A stretch of 34,993 nt of DNA from JANRLJ01 sp033762735 (GCA_033762735.1 JANRLJ010000009.1:1-34993), one strand, 5' to 3'. Counted from the first letter of the stretch, positions 25,441-33,854 are shown. The notes: a model not told the origin generated them from the letters alone. Numbers and translations are program-made.

Positions 25441-26784
25441 TTAAAGGCTGCCCCGGCCACCGCCGCTGCCAGGGCGCTCCACACGCTGATAACGCAGCGT
25501 CCGCTTATAATCCTCGACCAGATCGTAAAGCATATCGAACACTTCGCTGGTCGCGCCTGCTGCCAGCCGAATGCGTCCATGATAGGCGTCTTCCAGTGCA
25601 TCGGCGATGTCCCAGGCGTTCTCCATGTTCTGATGACCCACATGGCGGCTGACGACCAATCCGCACAGCACCAGCGGCAGATAGATATAGCTCAGATCGC
25701 CCTCGCCGTGCCCGCCGAACCAGGTCAGCACACGATGGGTATAGCTCACGCGCTCCTCGCGGTCGCCCAGATGTTGCTTGACGCGCTGCTGCAGAATGGG
25801 GAAGGCCAGCATGATCGCTTCGTACAATACCGCCTCGAACAGTCGATGACTGATGATCTCGTTACGGTCATGATCGAGCAGCGTTTCATCGCCGCCGACA
25901 AGCTGGCACAGCCCTCGAAACCAGCGTGTGTCCTCCACCGTCACATCCGGCTCACGCATAGGCGCAATATCGACAGTGTACGCCATCATCTTGGCAATCG
26001 CCATCGCCTCGCCGGGGTACAGCGGCATTTCGCGCGCGGCAAAGCGCTGCGTCACCGCTTCCAGCAGACTTGGATACGCACTGCCGAACCCGGCGCTGGT
26101 CGCATATTCCAGAACAGCCGGGACGAACGCCACCGCCTGCCGCACTTCCTGTTCCATCACTTCCGGCGTCCACAACGCTTCATAGCGCGGCTTGAGCGTG
26201 TCATAGGCACCATCCAGCTTTTGCGGTGCGACATCGAAGTAGACGGTCAGAATATCGGTCGATTCGTTCCATTTGTGCGCGGCATATTCCACCTCGCGCA
26301 GCACTTGCAGCTTAAAGGGTGAAACGCTGAGCATCGAGGGCTGTACCCCACCGCCCGGTGGCCGAATAGTATTCGCGTTCTGTGCCGTGCGGTAGCGCAG
26401 CGCTACCCGAACAGGGAAATCCTTGCCCGGTTTGGTGGGCGGGAGCGCAACAACAGGAAGGCGCAAAATGCCTGCTTCCCCCGGTTGCAGCGTGAGCGAT
26501 ACCTGTCCTTTGGGTGTGTCCATCACCACCACGTTTCCGCGACGATCCGTGGTCGGCATTCGCAGCGCGACCTTGACCTGTGTGGGCTGATCGACCATGT
26601 TCTGCAGCGCCAGCACGACCTCACAGGGCTGGTTGAGAAATGCCTGCTTGGGGAAAACACCAATCGCGCATTCCAGCGCATCCATGTTAATACGCGGCCC
26701 GCCCGTAATCGCACCCAGCACGTCGGGATAGATCGGCTCGAACGGCACACGGGGTCTGTCGAATTTCTTTGCCTGGAGTCCCAT
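25441..26784 (-). CDS. Uncharacterised 447-residue protein, beta-sandwich plus helical domain
   Basis: I do not recognise this family. From the ATG at 26784 (GGGATAA upstream; a GTG nine codons earlier is possible) it has no signal peptide or membrane helix. Residues ~35-165 look like an Ig-like beta-sandwich (VFPKQAFLNQPCEVVLALQN, VALRMP, LRLPVVALPP). The remaining ~280 residues are mostly helical, with conserved-looking blocks such as PLYPGEAMAIAKMMAYTV, WFRGLCQLVGGDETLLDHDR and WFGGHGEGDLSYIYLPLVL. The tail is Gly-rich. The His, Asp and Glu residues in the helical part might form a metal or catalytic site, but no known motif is evident. It is a single-gene unit with its own promoter candidate and a shared terminator with arsC. 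Confidence 0.82.
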   Translation of the reverse strand: MGLQAKKFDRPRVPFEPIYPDVLGAITGGPRINMDALECAIGVFPKQAFLNQPCEVVLALQNMVDQPTQVKVALRMPTTDRRGNVVVMDTPKGQVSLTLQPGEAGILRLPVVALPPTKPGKDFPVRVALRYRTAQNANTIRPPGGGVQPSMLSVSPFKLQVLREVEYAAHKWNESTDILTVYFDVAPQKLDGAYDTLKPRYEALWTPEVMEQEVRQAVAFVPAVLEYATSAGFGSAYPSLLEAVTQRFAAREMPLYPGEAMAIAKMMAYTVDIAPMREPDVTVEDTRWFRGLCQLVGGDETLLDHDRNEIISHRLFEAVLYEAIMLAFPILQQRVKQHLGDREERVSYTHRVLTWFGGHGEGDLSYIYLPLVLCGLVVSRHVGHQNMENAWDIADALEDAYHGRIRLAAGATSEVFDMLYDLVEDYKRTLRYQRVERPGSGGGRGSL

Positions 26785-26854
26785 AAAGTGGTTATCCCGT
26801 AATGGTCTCACACGATCATGTTACAAAAACGATAGGATTTCACCCTTATTTAAT

Positions 26855-26884
26855 ATTATAGTCGTACATCTTGCACAATGTCTG
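26855..26884 (-). promoter_or_regulatory. Promoter candidate for the uncharacterised 447-residue protein
   Basis: On the minus strand CAGACA (26884-26879) and a perfect TATAAT (26860-26855) are spaced by 18 bases, about 70 bases before the start codon. The rest of the 26785-27047 spacer is AT-richer than the genes; I see nothing else in it except a weak TACAAT at 27008-27013 before the Sua5 gene. Confidence 0.5.
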
Positions 26885-27047
26885 TAATCGGTTTGTCCTA
26901 TTTTCAGTAAGAAAACCATTAGAACCGGAAGAATTTTGTAAATTCGCCACACGACACGGGGATTTCTTTTGCCAGCATCGACGCTGGTTATGGTCGTTTC
27001 ACCTCGTTACAATCATATCTTTCCGCCGATCATCAAGAATGTGAACG

Positions 27048-28136
27048 ATGCTGCCGCTCATGACCAAAACGCGCGTACTGCGGGTTGACCCCGCCCGACC
27101 CGATCCCCGTGCTATTCGTGAAGCGGCGGAGGTGCTGCGGGCGGGCAGGCTGGTGGCTTTCCCGACGGAAACGGTCTATGGGCTGGGGGCGAATGCGCTG
27201 GATGCCGCTGCCATCGACCGCATCTATCAGGCCAAGCAGCGCCCTGCCAGTGATCCCATCATCGCCCACATTTACGATCCCAAACAGCTTGATCTGCTGG
27301 CAGTGGAAATCCCGCCCATCGCGCGAAAGCTGGCGAACGTCTTCTGGCCGGGGGCGCTGACGATGGTGCTGCGCCGTGCGCCAGCGGTGCCTGCCAACAT
27401 CGCATCGGGGACACAGACGGTCGCGGTGCGGATGCCGAGTCATCCGGTGTCCCGTGCGCTGCTGATCGCGGCCAATCTGCCGGTGGCCGCGCCCAGTGCC
27501 AATACCTTCACCCGCCCCAGCGCCACCACCGCCGCGCATGTGCTGGAAGACCTTGATGGACGGATTGATCTGCTTCTGGACGGAGGGGAAACCACCATCG
27601 GCCTTGAATCAACTGTGATCGACCTGACCGGGGAAAAGCCTGTCGTGCTGCGACCGGGTGGTGTGCTGCTGGAACATCTGCGGGCGTTTGTGCCGGAGGT
27701 CACACTTGCGCCGCGTTTCGTCGGTGGCAGCGGCAAAACGGATACGTCCGAAGTGCCTGTTGCTTCACCAGGGCAGATGGTCAAGCACTATTCTCCTCGC
27801 GCCGAGCTGATGCTGTTCGATGGCAGGGATACGGCCTCGGTCATCGCGCACATGCAGCGCACCCTTCAACAGCTTTCAAAACAGGGTAAACGTGTGGGTG
27901 TGCTCGCACCGGACGAGGAACACCTGTACTTTGCGAAGGATGCCGAGGTCAAGCTGCTCGGTTCGCGGGAGGATTTGCAGGCCATCAGCCACAGCCTGTT
28001 CGCCGCCATGCGCATGCTCGACGGGCGCAGTGTGGATGTGATTCTGGTACGCGGCTTCGGACAGAATGGATTGGGCACCGCGCTGTGGGATCGGCTGCTT
28101 CGTGCAGCGGAGGGTAAGGTCATTCATGTGGATTGA
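27048..28136 (+). CDS. L-threonylcarbamoyladenylate synthase (Sua5 type)
   Basis: The 362-residue enzyme makes threonylcarbamoyl-AMP from threonine, bicarbonate and ATP, the first step of t6A37 tRNA modification. The YrdC domain (~1-210) carries AFPTETVYGLGANA, YQAKQRP, WPGALTMVL and PVAAPSAN. A linker with GQMVKHYSPRAEL leads to the C-terminal Sua5 domain, so it is the long two-domain Sua5/YwlC form rather than the short TsaC form. ATGs at 27048 and 27060 are both possible; neither has a strong ribosome binding site. No tsaD, tsaB or tsaE is next to it. Confidence 0.93.
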   Translation: MLPLMTKTRVLRVDPARPDPRAIREAAEVLRAGRLVAFPTETVYGLGANALDAAAIDRIYQAKQRPASDPIIAHIYDPKQLDLLAVEIPPIARKLANVFWPGALTMVLRRAPAVPANIASGTQTVAVRMPSHPVSRALLIAANLPVAAPSANTFTRPSATTAAHVLEDLDGRIDLLLDGGETTIGLESTVIDLTGEKPVVLRPGGVLLEHLRAFVPEVTLAPRFVGGSGKTDTSEVPVASPGQMVKHYSPRAELMLFDGRDTASVIAHMQRTLQQLSKQGKRVGVLAPDEEHLYFAKDAEVKLLGSREDLQAISHSLFAAMRMLDGRSVDVILVRGFGQNGLGTALWDRLLRAAEGKVIHVD

Positions 28137-28237
28137 ACGAGTCTGGTGTTACAAAACCTCCACAAACTTGGCCGAAACGCACCTAAAACATATAAACGTA
28201 AATTTCTAAAATTCGTTCAGGTTGCCTGTCGCAGGTT

Positions 28238-28255
28238 CGTTAGATTTACGTTAGA
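28238..28255 (+). promoter_or_regulatory. Direct repeat CGTTAGA x2 upstream of a response regulator gene
   Basis: CGTTAGA occurs at 28238-28244 and 28249-28255, an 11-base period (about one DNA helix turn), 37 bases before the receiver gene. It overlaps the expected promoter region (TTGCCT at 28223-28228 could be a weak -35). Regularly phased repeats like this often bind a dimeric regulator. Confidence 0.35.
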
Positions 28256-28291
28256 CTAGGCTGAGACGTTCAACGAGGAGCTGCGCCACGC

Positions 28292-28681
28292 ATGTCACCT
28301 GAACTCTCCCAAACGGTTCTTCTTGTAGAAGACAATGACGACATTGCCGAAATAGAACAGCGGATTTTGCAGAAACTTGGATTAACCGTGCGACGCGCTG
28401 GCACTGTGCGTGAGGCGATTGCGCTTTATAACGAAGAGAAGCCCAGCCTGATTGTGCTGGATTTGAATCTGCCGGACGTGGCCGGGTGGCAGTTGATCGA
28501 GTATGCGCGGCAAAAGGGGCGCGTTCCCCCGGTGATTGTGGCCTCTGCCCAGGATGATCTGCTCAACCGTGTGAACAGCTCGCTTTATGACGTGAAGGCC
28601 TATCTGGTCAAACCCATCAATCGTCAGCAGCTGATCGAAGCTGTGACGGCAGCGCTTCAAACAGAAGTCGCCCGCCGCTGA
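28292..28681 (+). CDS. Single-domain response regulator (orphan)
   Basis: The 129-residue receiver has the acidic pocket VEDNDD (residues 12-17), the phospho-acceptor Asp57 in IVLDLNLPD, a VASAQDD switch region and Lys107 in LVKPIN. There is no output domain. GAGGAG lies upstream of the ATG. No kinase is adjacent; the nearest histidine kinase is more than 4 kb away. A second receiver gene follows 81 bases downstream in the same direction, with a different sequence but the same architecture. Confidence 0.92.
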   Translation: MSPELSQTVLLVEDNDDIAEIEQRILQKLGLTVRRAGTVREAIALYNEEKPSLIVLDLNLPDVAGWQLIEYARQKGRVPPVIVASAQDDLLNRVNSSLYDVKAYLVKPINRQQLIEAVTAALQTEVARR

Positions 28682-28762
28682 GAAGGTTCTCCTGTGCCCG
28701 CTGCACAAAAAGTACGTCTATAATCAGGATAGATGAACAATGCGGCGGTAAGGGGAAAACCA

Positions 28763-29149
28763 ATGGCAGACCCAAAACCCTATGTGGCTTTGATTGTGGA
28801 GGACACCGAGGATGTCGCCGGGATGATGGAAGTCATCCTGCAATCCATTGGCCTTGAGACAAACCGCGCCCGCAACGGTTTCGAAGCGCTCAGCCACTTA
28901 GAAGCGCAAACGCCCGATATCATGATTCTCGACATTGGAATGCCGGGGATGTCGGGCTGGGATGTACTGGAAACGCTCAAGGCGCAGAACTACGCCTTCC
29001 CCTTTCCTATTATCGTCATGACCGCCTACAGCGATCCGGCCAATAAGCTGATCGGCAAACTTCAGGACGCGGTTTATCGCTACATGACCAAGCCGTTTGA
29101 AGCAGCGGCACTGGCACAGACCGTCCGCGAGGCGCTGGGGATGAACTGA
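28763..29149 (+). CDS. Single-domain response regulator (orphan, second of a pair)
   Basis: The 128-residue receiver starts at the ATG at 28763, preceded by AAGGGGAAAA; a further in-frame ATG at 28733 would add ten residues. Key residues are Glu13-Asp14 in VEDTED, Asp57 in MILDIGMPGM, a Thr/Ala switch in VMTAYSD and Lys110 in YMTKPFEA. It has no output domain. It is more similar to typical PAS-kinase-linked receivers than to its upstream neighbour. It could be a shared partner of the two orphan kinases in this window. Confidence 0.91.
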   Translation: MADPKPYVALIVEDTEDVAGMMEVILQSIGLETNRARNGFEALSHLEAQTPDIMILDIGMPGMSGWDVLETLKAQNYAFPFPIIVMTAYSDPANKLIGKLQDAVYRYMTKPFEAAALAQTVREALGMN

Positions 29150-29235
29150 GCCGCAATGGAGCGTTGCGCCCTGCGACCGCTTTCGGTTACAGTTTCCCTC
29201 GTATCGCAAAATCACCGATTCAAGGGAATTACTTT

Positions 29236-30351
29236 ATGGTTCATCTCGATCTTTCTGATTACACCCCTTCGTCCGATCTCGCCACCGCCGAGACAATGCC
29301 CTCACGCTGGTACACTGACCCGGCCTTCCTTGAAGTCGAAAAGGAAAAGATTTTCTGGACGACGTGGCAGCCCGTAGGCCGAGTCGATATGGTCGCCCGC
29401 GCCGGAGATTACTTTGCCTTTGATGTGGCCGGGGAGCCGCTGGTGGTAACGCGCGGTGTGGATGGGCAGCTTCGCGCCTTCTACAATGTCTGCCGCCATC
29501 GCGGGGCGCAGATCGCGCGCGGCATGGGCAACCGTAAAAGCCTGCAATGTATGTATCACGGCTGGGTGTATGGGCTGGACGGCAGGCTGATCGGCGCACC
29601 GGAATTCGACGGGGTGGCGAACTGGGACAAAAGCGGCGTATGCCTGCCACAGGTGAAGGTGGAAGCCTGGGGGCCGTTTGTCTTCGTCAATCTCGACCCC
29701 AATGCCCTCCCGATGCGCGACACGGCTTACGGCCAGATCGCGGACGAAATCGCCGCGAAGGGCTTCAATATCACCGCGATGCGCCAGTTCGAGCGCCGTG
29801 ATTATATGATCGACTGCAACTGGAAGGTGTACGTCGATAACTACCTGGAAGGGTATCATGTCCCGGTGGCACATCCCGGCCTGTACCGCGAACTGGATTA
29901 TGAGCAGTACCGCGTCGATACCTTCCGGGATTATTCATCGCAGTACGCGCCCATCCGCCCTGCTTCCGACGGGCAGATTCAAGGCCGCGACCGCCGCTAC
30001 ATTCGGCAGGAAGGCGAGGCCGAAGCGCTCTATTACTGGATTTTCCCCAATGTGATGCTCAATATCTACCCCGACAATATGAGCATCAACATCATCCTGC
30101 CCGTCGGCCATGACAAAACGCTGACGATCTTCGAGTGGTATTTTGAAGAACCGGGCACGGGCGAAGGCTGGGAGAGTATGCAGCAGACGATTGCCTTCAG
30201 CGACGAAATCCAGCAGGAAGACATCGAAATCTGCGAGATCGTGCAGAAGGGCTTGCTCTCGCGCTCATATAATCGCGGGCGCTTCTCCGTCAAGCGCGAG
30301 AACGGTGTGCATCACTTCCAGGCGCTCGTGCATGAATACCTGACGCGGTGA
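29236..30351 (+). CDS. Rieske [2Fe-2S] aromatic-ring-hydroxylating oxygenase, alpha subunit
   Basis: The 371-residue protein has a Rieske domain with Cys86-x-His88 (CRHRG) and Cys105-x2-His108 (CMYHGW). The catalytic domain follows with DNYLEGYHVPVAHPG, giving the non-haem iron ligands His208 and His213. The wording of this motif resembles the choline monooxygenase / carnitine and glycine-betaine oxygenase branch more than classic benzene dioxygenases. No ferredoxin, reductase or beta-subunit gene is nearby, so electrons must come from elsewhere. AAGGGAA precedes the ATG at 29236; an in-frame upstream start would add 24 residues without homology. The substrate is unknown. Confidence 0.9.
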   Translation: MVHLDLSDYTPSSDLATAETMPSRWYTDPAFLEVEKEKIFWTTWQPVGRVDMVARAGDYFAFDVAGEPLVVTRGVDGQLRAFYNVCRHRGAQIARGMGNRKSLQCMYHGWVYGLDGRLIGAPEFDGVANWDKSGVCLPQVKVEAWGPFVFVNLDPNALPMRDTAYGQIADEIAAKGFNITAMRQFERRDYMIDCNWKVYVDNYLEGYHVPVAHPGLYRELDYEQYRVDTFRDYSSQYAPIRPASDGQIQGRDRRYIRQEGEAEALYYWIFPNVMLNIYPDNMSINIILPVGHDKTLTIFEWYFEEPGTGEGWESMQQTIAFSDEIQQEDIEICEIVQKGLLSRSYNRGRFSVKRENGVHHFQALVHEYLTR

Positions 30352-30406
30352 GGAAATAAAGTTCGTCACGTCAACGTAAGCCCTATATACGCTGGTGAAC
30401 ATTTCT

Positions 30407-30434
30407 AAGGGGCAGGAAGTTTCTGCTCCTTTTT
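30407..30434. terminator. Rho-independent terminator after the Rieske oxygenase gene
   Basis: AAGGGGCAG (30407-30415) and CTGCTCCTT (30423-30431) form a 9-bp stem with one G-T pair, followed by a run of T residues to 30434. It lies between convergent genes and ends the rightward transcript. Confidence 0.85.
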
Positions 30435-30440
30435 GAATCC

Positions 30441-31781
30441 CTAGCGCTGTACCCACCCGAGCGGTGTGACAACCACAGGTTGTGCCCCATCGGGCAGAAC
30501 GGGGGCAAACTCCCTCAACTCACCCGTTACTGTGTTGACAAAGATGAAACCATCTGAGCCTGTATAGGGACATTCAAATTTTCTAGGCTGATAAGCCAAC
30601 CAACTTCCGTCATTCGACCAAAAAAATCTACATCCATTGGGCAAGTTATTGCTGTAAGCCGTCGTTTGCGCTTCGAGGTTGCCCTCCGGCCCGACTCTGA
30701 ACGTTTCTACATTTTCCACCGCTTGAATCTCAGCAGCGCTTTGACCCGTAATATCAGAGATCGATAAATGCACGACCACCTCATTTGTGGCTGGATTGAT
30801 AGCAGCATCATCCATTTGAAGATCGGCAATCTGTGTCAGCGTTTGTTCGCCAACCTCATATCTATAGGTGCCTGTTATCGCCACCTCAACCTCAACCAAA
30901 TACGTCACGCCAATGAGCAAGGTGTCCTCATCGTACCACTGCGTTGTATAGGTGACGGGCGCAATCCCCTCTCCGCGTTCCCGGAACACCGGACTCACAA
31001 AGTCGGTCACTTGCCGAAGCGCCTGCTCCTGCACGTCCCATAGGAAAACCTCAGAAGCCCGGTCAGCAACATAAGTTGGTGCAAACCCTTTGACAAAGCT
31101 GATATAGCGTCCATCTGGTGACCATTGCAGGTTCGTGTTGTACCATGCTATCCACGAAAGAAGCCAATTAAGGTCTTCAAAATTGACGGTAGTTTCAATT
31201 TGCCCACTCGGCACATCAATAATTTGCAACATTCCAATACTAGCAACCGCAATTTGTTCGTTATTCGGCGACCAAGCTAAGCTATCCCAAAATATCCCCT
31301 GATTTGTCAGTTGCGATGTAGTGTTAGAATTCACATTATAAAGAAAAATATCGGCTTCGTTCATTTGCCTCAATTGCTCGAACAACAAATAGTCACTATC
31401 TGTAGACCACGCTAGACTGCGCAGATAGCCGTTGCCAGACGGCACATCAATAAAATCGTTTGATCGCAAATTCAGAATGCGAATACGAGTGAGTGTTCTG
31501 GTAGCGTCCTGCTCCAAGCTTGTAGCATAAGCAATCCATTCCCCATTTGGTGAAAGAAGTACACGAGCAGGTGTGTTCCAGTCCGGCTCGATTGGCATTT
31601 CTACATATTCAATCGCCATCAGATCAGGGGCAAGTAAAACAATTTGACTGCCATTGGAATAATCAGACGCAACATAGGAAGCAAAAGCATGAGTTGTTTG
31701 GGATACGACCCAAGATGGGGGTTGTATTGAAGCGAAAAATGCAATCTTAAAAACCCACAATAGGAATAGACGTTTTATCAT
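30441..31781 (-). CDS. Secreted TolB/WD40-like beta-propeller protein, AT-richer than neighbours
   Basis: From the ATG at 31781 (GGAGCG upstream) the protein is 446 residues. It starts with a signal peptide (MIKRLFLLWVFKIAFFAS...). It then shows propeller blades with the repeating patterns LLSPNGEWIAYA, LAWSTDSDYLLF, LAWSPNNEQIAVA and LQWSPDGRYISFV. The GC content is visibly lower than in flanking genes, with many A/T-ending codons, which may mean a different origin. It is the same broad architecture as the propeller at 6704-7966 but has little direct similarity in sequence. The ligand or partner is unknown. It is a single-gene unit convergent with the Rieske oxygenase and divergent from rpsA. 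Confidence 0.8.
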   Translation of the reverse strand: MIKRLFLLWVFKIAFFASIQPPSWVVSQTTHAFASYVASDYSNGSQIVLLAPDLMAIEYVEMPIEPDWNTPARVLLSPNGEWIAYATSLEQDATRTLTRIRILNLRSNDFIDVPSGNGYLRSLAWSTDSDYLLFEQLRQMNEADIFLYNVNSNTTSQLTNQGIFWDSLAWSPNNEQIAVASIGMLQIIDVPSGQIETTVNFEDLNWLLSWIAWYNTNLQWSPDGRYISFVKGFAPTYVADRASEVFLWDVQEQALRQVTDFVSPVFRERGEGIAPVTYTTQWYDEDTLLIGVTYLVEVEVAITGTYRYEVGEQTLTQIADLQMDDAAINPATNEVVVHLSISDITGQSAAEIQAVENVETFRVGPEGNLEAQTTAYSNNLPNGCRFFWSNDGSWLAYQPRKFECPYTGSDGFIFVNTVTGELREFAPVLPDGAQPVVVTPLGWVQR

Positions 31782-31943
31782 CGTCTGCGCTCCATCGTCT
31801 CTGACTTCTTGATCTAACCACATTTTGCCAATCTTATTCGGACGCTACCCCTACGATCTTCTACAGCTTCCCCGTTGAGGATTTTCACCCTACCCATTTG
31901 GTCATGAAAACGTTGTCATATCTCTCTTTAACATCTTTATCCT

Positions 31944-31972
31944 TTGCGTAGCGGGGTCACAACGGGTATAAT
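31944..31972 (+). promoter_or_regulatory. Promoter of the S1 gene
   Basis: TTGCGT (31944-31949) and a perfect TATAAT (31967-31972) have a 17-base spacer. Transcription from here gives a leader of about 110 bases that contains the SD/hairpin element. The rest of the 31782-32088 spacer, to the left of this promoter, shows no other recognisable element. Confidence 0.7.
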
Positions 31973-32038
31973 GAAGGGAGATAACGTGTTCGTAACTTGG
32001 TCCGTACGCGACAGGACGCTGCTCGCCCGCTATTTTTG

Positions 32039-32091
32039 AAAGGAGGAAGGCGCGCCGCACAGCCTTCGGGTTGGCGCGCTGCTCTCACATG
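32039..32091 (+). promoter_or_regulatory. Shine-Dalgarno separated from the S1 start by a UUCG-capped hairpin
   Basis: AAAGGAGG (32039-32046) is a near-perfect ribosome binding site, but the ATG is at 32089, 42 bases after it. Between them GCGCGC (32050-32055) pairs with GCGCGC (32074-32079). CAGCC (32060-32064) pairs with GGTTG (32069-32073) around a TTCG loop closed by C-G, with a 4-base bulge (CGCA). If the 30-base hairpin folds, the effective gap falls to about 12 bases. It may allow translation only in the folded form, or be a site for S1 feedback control. An alternative start at 32128 has its own GGAGGA. Confidence 0.6.
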
Positions 32092-33648
32092 ACTGCCGAT
32101 AAACCAGGGTTGGAGGAACAGGACAATATGCCCTCCGCCGAAGAAACCACCTCAACGCCGCCACCTGCCAACGAAATGACTGATGCAGCGGGTGAATATG
32201 CTGACACGCAGATGCGCTCCGATGCGCTTGCGGCGGATGCGTCTGTGCCTGCCGAAGCTGTTCAGGATGCGGGCGCGGATGCAGTGGAAAACATCAACAC
32301 CACGCCTGATAATCCGAATGTTTCGGAAGATGCAGGCGAACTGAGCGCACCCCCGAACGCGCCCGTCGTGGACTCCAGCACGGCAGATGCCGCTTCTGTG
32401 GAGGATGCTGCTGTGGTCACGGATGCCGTCGGGGACGATGCCCTGAGCGCCGCGTCGGAGGGCATGTCCGACGAAGGCAGCGGTGCCGGGACACCTGACA
32501 CCCCTGAGGGCGAATTCCTGGAAGCGGTGAGCAGCACCGCCCCGCCCCGCCACAACTACAAGCGCGGCGACCTCATCACCGGAACGATCCTGCGTACCTC
32601 CCCCACGTCGGTCGAGATCGACCTGAGCGGTGTGGAAGGCGTGGTGCCCAAGCGCGAACTGGAACAGATGACGCGCCAGCAGTTGGAAGGTCTGCGCGAA
32701 GGGCAGGAGGTGACGGTTTACGTCGTCAATCCCAACGACCACAAGGGCCAGGTCGTCCTTTCCCTCAACCGCGCGGCGGAAGAACTGGACTGGCAGGAAG
32801 CGGAAAAGTACCGTGCCAGCCAGGAAGTTTATGAAGGCAACATCGCCGGGTATAACAAGGGCGGGTTGATCGTGCGTTTTGGTCGGCTGCGCGGGTTCGT
32901 GCCGCAAAGCCAGATCAGCGATGACCGCCGCCGTGTGCTGGACGGCGAAACATCCGAAGACCGCTACAGCGCGATGGTCAACCAGAACATCACGGTCAAG
33001 GTGATGGAAGTCGACCGCAGCCGCAACCGCCTCATCCTTTCTGAGCGCGCCGCTTCACGGGAATCCCGCGAGAAGCGCAAGGAATCGCTCATCAATGAAC
33101 TGTCCGTCGGCCAGATTTTTGAAGGCCGCGTGGTCAGCTTGGAGGATTTTGGCGCGTTCGTGGACATCGGCGGCGCGGAAGGTCTGGTGCACCTGACCGA
33201 GATTTCATGGAAGCATGTGGTGCATCCGCGTGACGTGCTGAAGGTGGGGCAAAAGGTGCGCGTCGAGGTCATCAGCGTTGACCGCGAACGCAAGCGCATC
33301 GGCCTGAGCATGAAGCGGCAGGAGGCCGATCCCTGGGACGAAATCGCGACCACCTACGGCCAGGGCTTCCTTGTGCAGGGCATCATCACCAAGCTGACCA
33401 AGTTCGGGGCGTTCGCCCGGCTGGTGGATGCGCCCGACATCGAAGGGCTGATCCACATCTCTGAACTGTCTGACCAACGGGTGGCGCATCCCCGCGAAGT
33501 GGTGGAGGAAGGCGAAAAGCTGACCCTGCGCGTGGTCAAGGTGGATGTGAAGAACCGCCGCCTGGGGCTGAGCCTCAAGCGGGTGAACTCTGCGGAGTAT
33601 CTCGACCTGGATATGCGCAGCTACAGCGGCGGCCAGGACAGTGAATAG
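32089..33648 (+). CDS. rpsA: 30S ribosomal protein S1 (four S1 domains, acidic N-terminal extension)
   Basis: The protein is 519 residues from the ATG at 32089; ATG 32128 (GGAGGA 10 bases upstream) would shorten it by 13. The first ~157 residues are low-complexity, Asp/Glu/Ala/Pro-rich and probably disordered, unlike E. coli S1. Four S1/OB domains follow: ~158-228, 248-322, 341-411 and 426-499. The third and fourth carry the clearest motifs (EDFGAFVDIGGAEGLVHLTEIS and KFGAFARL...EGLIHISELS). S1 binds mRNA on the small subunit and assists initiation; with four domains it resembles S1 of Gram-positive and other deep lineages. The gene has its own promoter and terminator. Confidence 0.92.
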   Translation: MTADKPGLEEQDNMPSAEETTSTPPPANEMTDAAGEYADTQMRSDALAADASVPAEAVQDAGADAVENINTTPDNPNVSEDAGELSAPPNAPVVDSSTADAASVEDAAVVTDAVGDDALSAASEGMSDEGSGAGTPDTPEGEFLEAVSSTAPPRHNYKRGDLITGTILRTSPTSVEIDLSGVEGVVPKRELEQMTRQQLEGLREGQEVTVYVVNPNDHKGQVVLSLNRAAEELDWQEAEKYRASQEVYEGNIAGYNKGGLIVRFGRLRGFVPQSQISDDRRRVLDGETSEDRYSAMVNQNITVKVMEVDRSRNRLILSERAASRESREKRKESLINELSVGQIFEGRVVSLEDFGAFVDIGGAEGLVHLTEISWKHVVHPRDVLKVGQKVRVEVISVDRERKRIGLSMKRQEADPWDEIATTYGQGFLVQGIITKLTKFGAFARLVDAPDIEGLIHISELSDQRVAHPREVVEEGEKLTLRVVKVDVKNRRLGLSLKRVNSAEYLDLDMRSYSGGQDSE

Positions 33649-33722
33649 CGGGTAAGCCCTGGCAGGCAACCAGCGCCCAAAGAACGGCACGTTACCAAAC
33701 AACCGCACAGGATTTCCACACA

Positions 33723-33758
33723 AGGGGCACTCCTGCATAACAGAGGTGCCCTTTGTTT
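33723..33758 (+). terminator. Rho-independent terminator after rpsA
   Basis: GGGCACTCCTG (33725-33735) and CAGAGGTGCCC (33741-33751) form an 11-position stem with one mismatch and a 5-base loop, followed by TTTGTTT. The 317-base spacer to clpC holds this terminator and the clpC promoter; I see nothing else in it. Confidence 0.8.
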
Positions 33759-33854
33759 AATCGAAGCTCAACAGCAGTTGAACATCTGTTTAAAGGCTGG
33801 CTGATTTTCTAACACATCGCTGACGCAAAGCCTTATGGTGTCTGTGGCGAGTCC

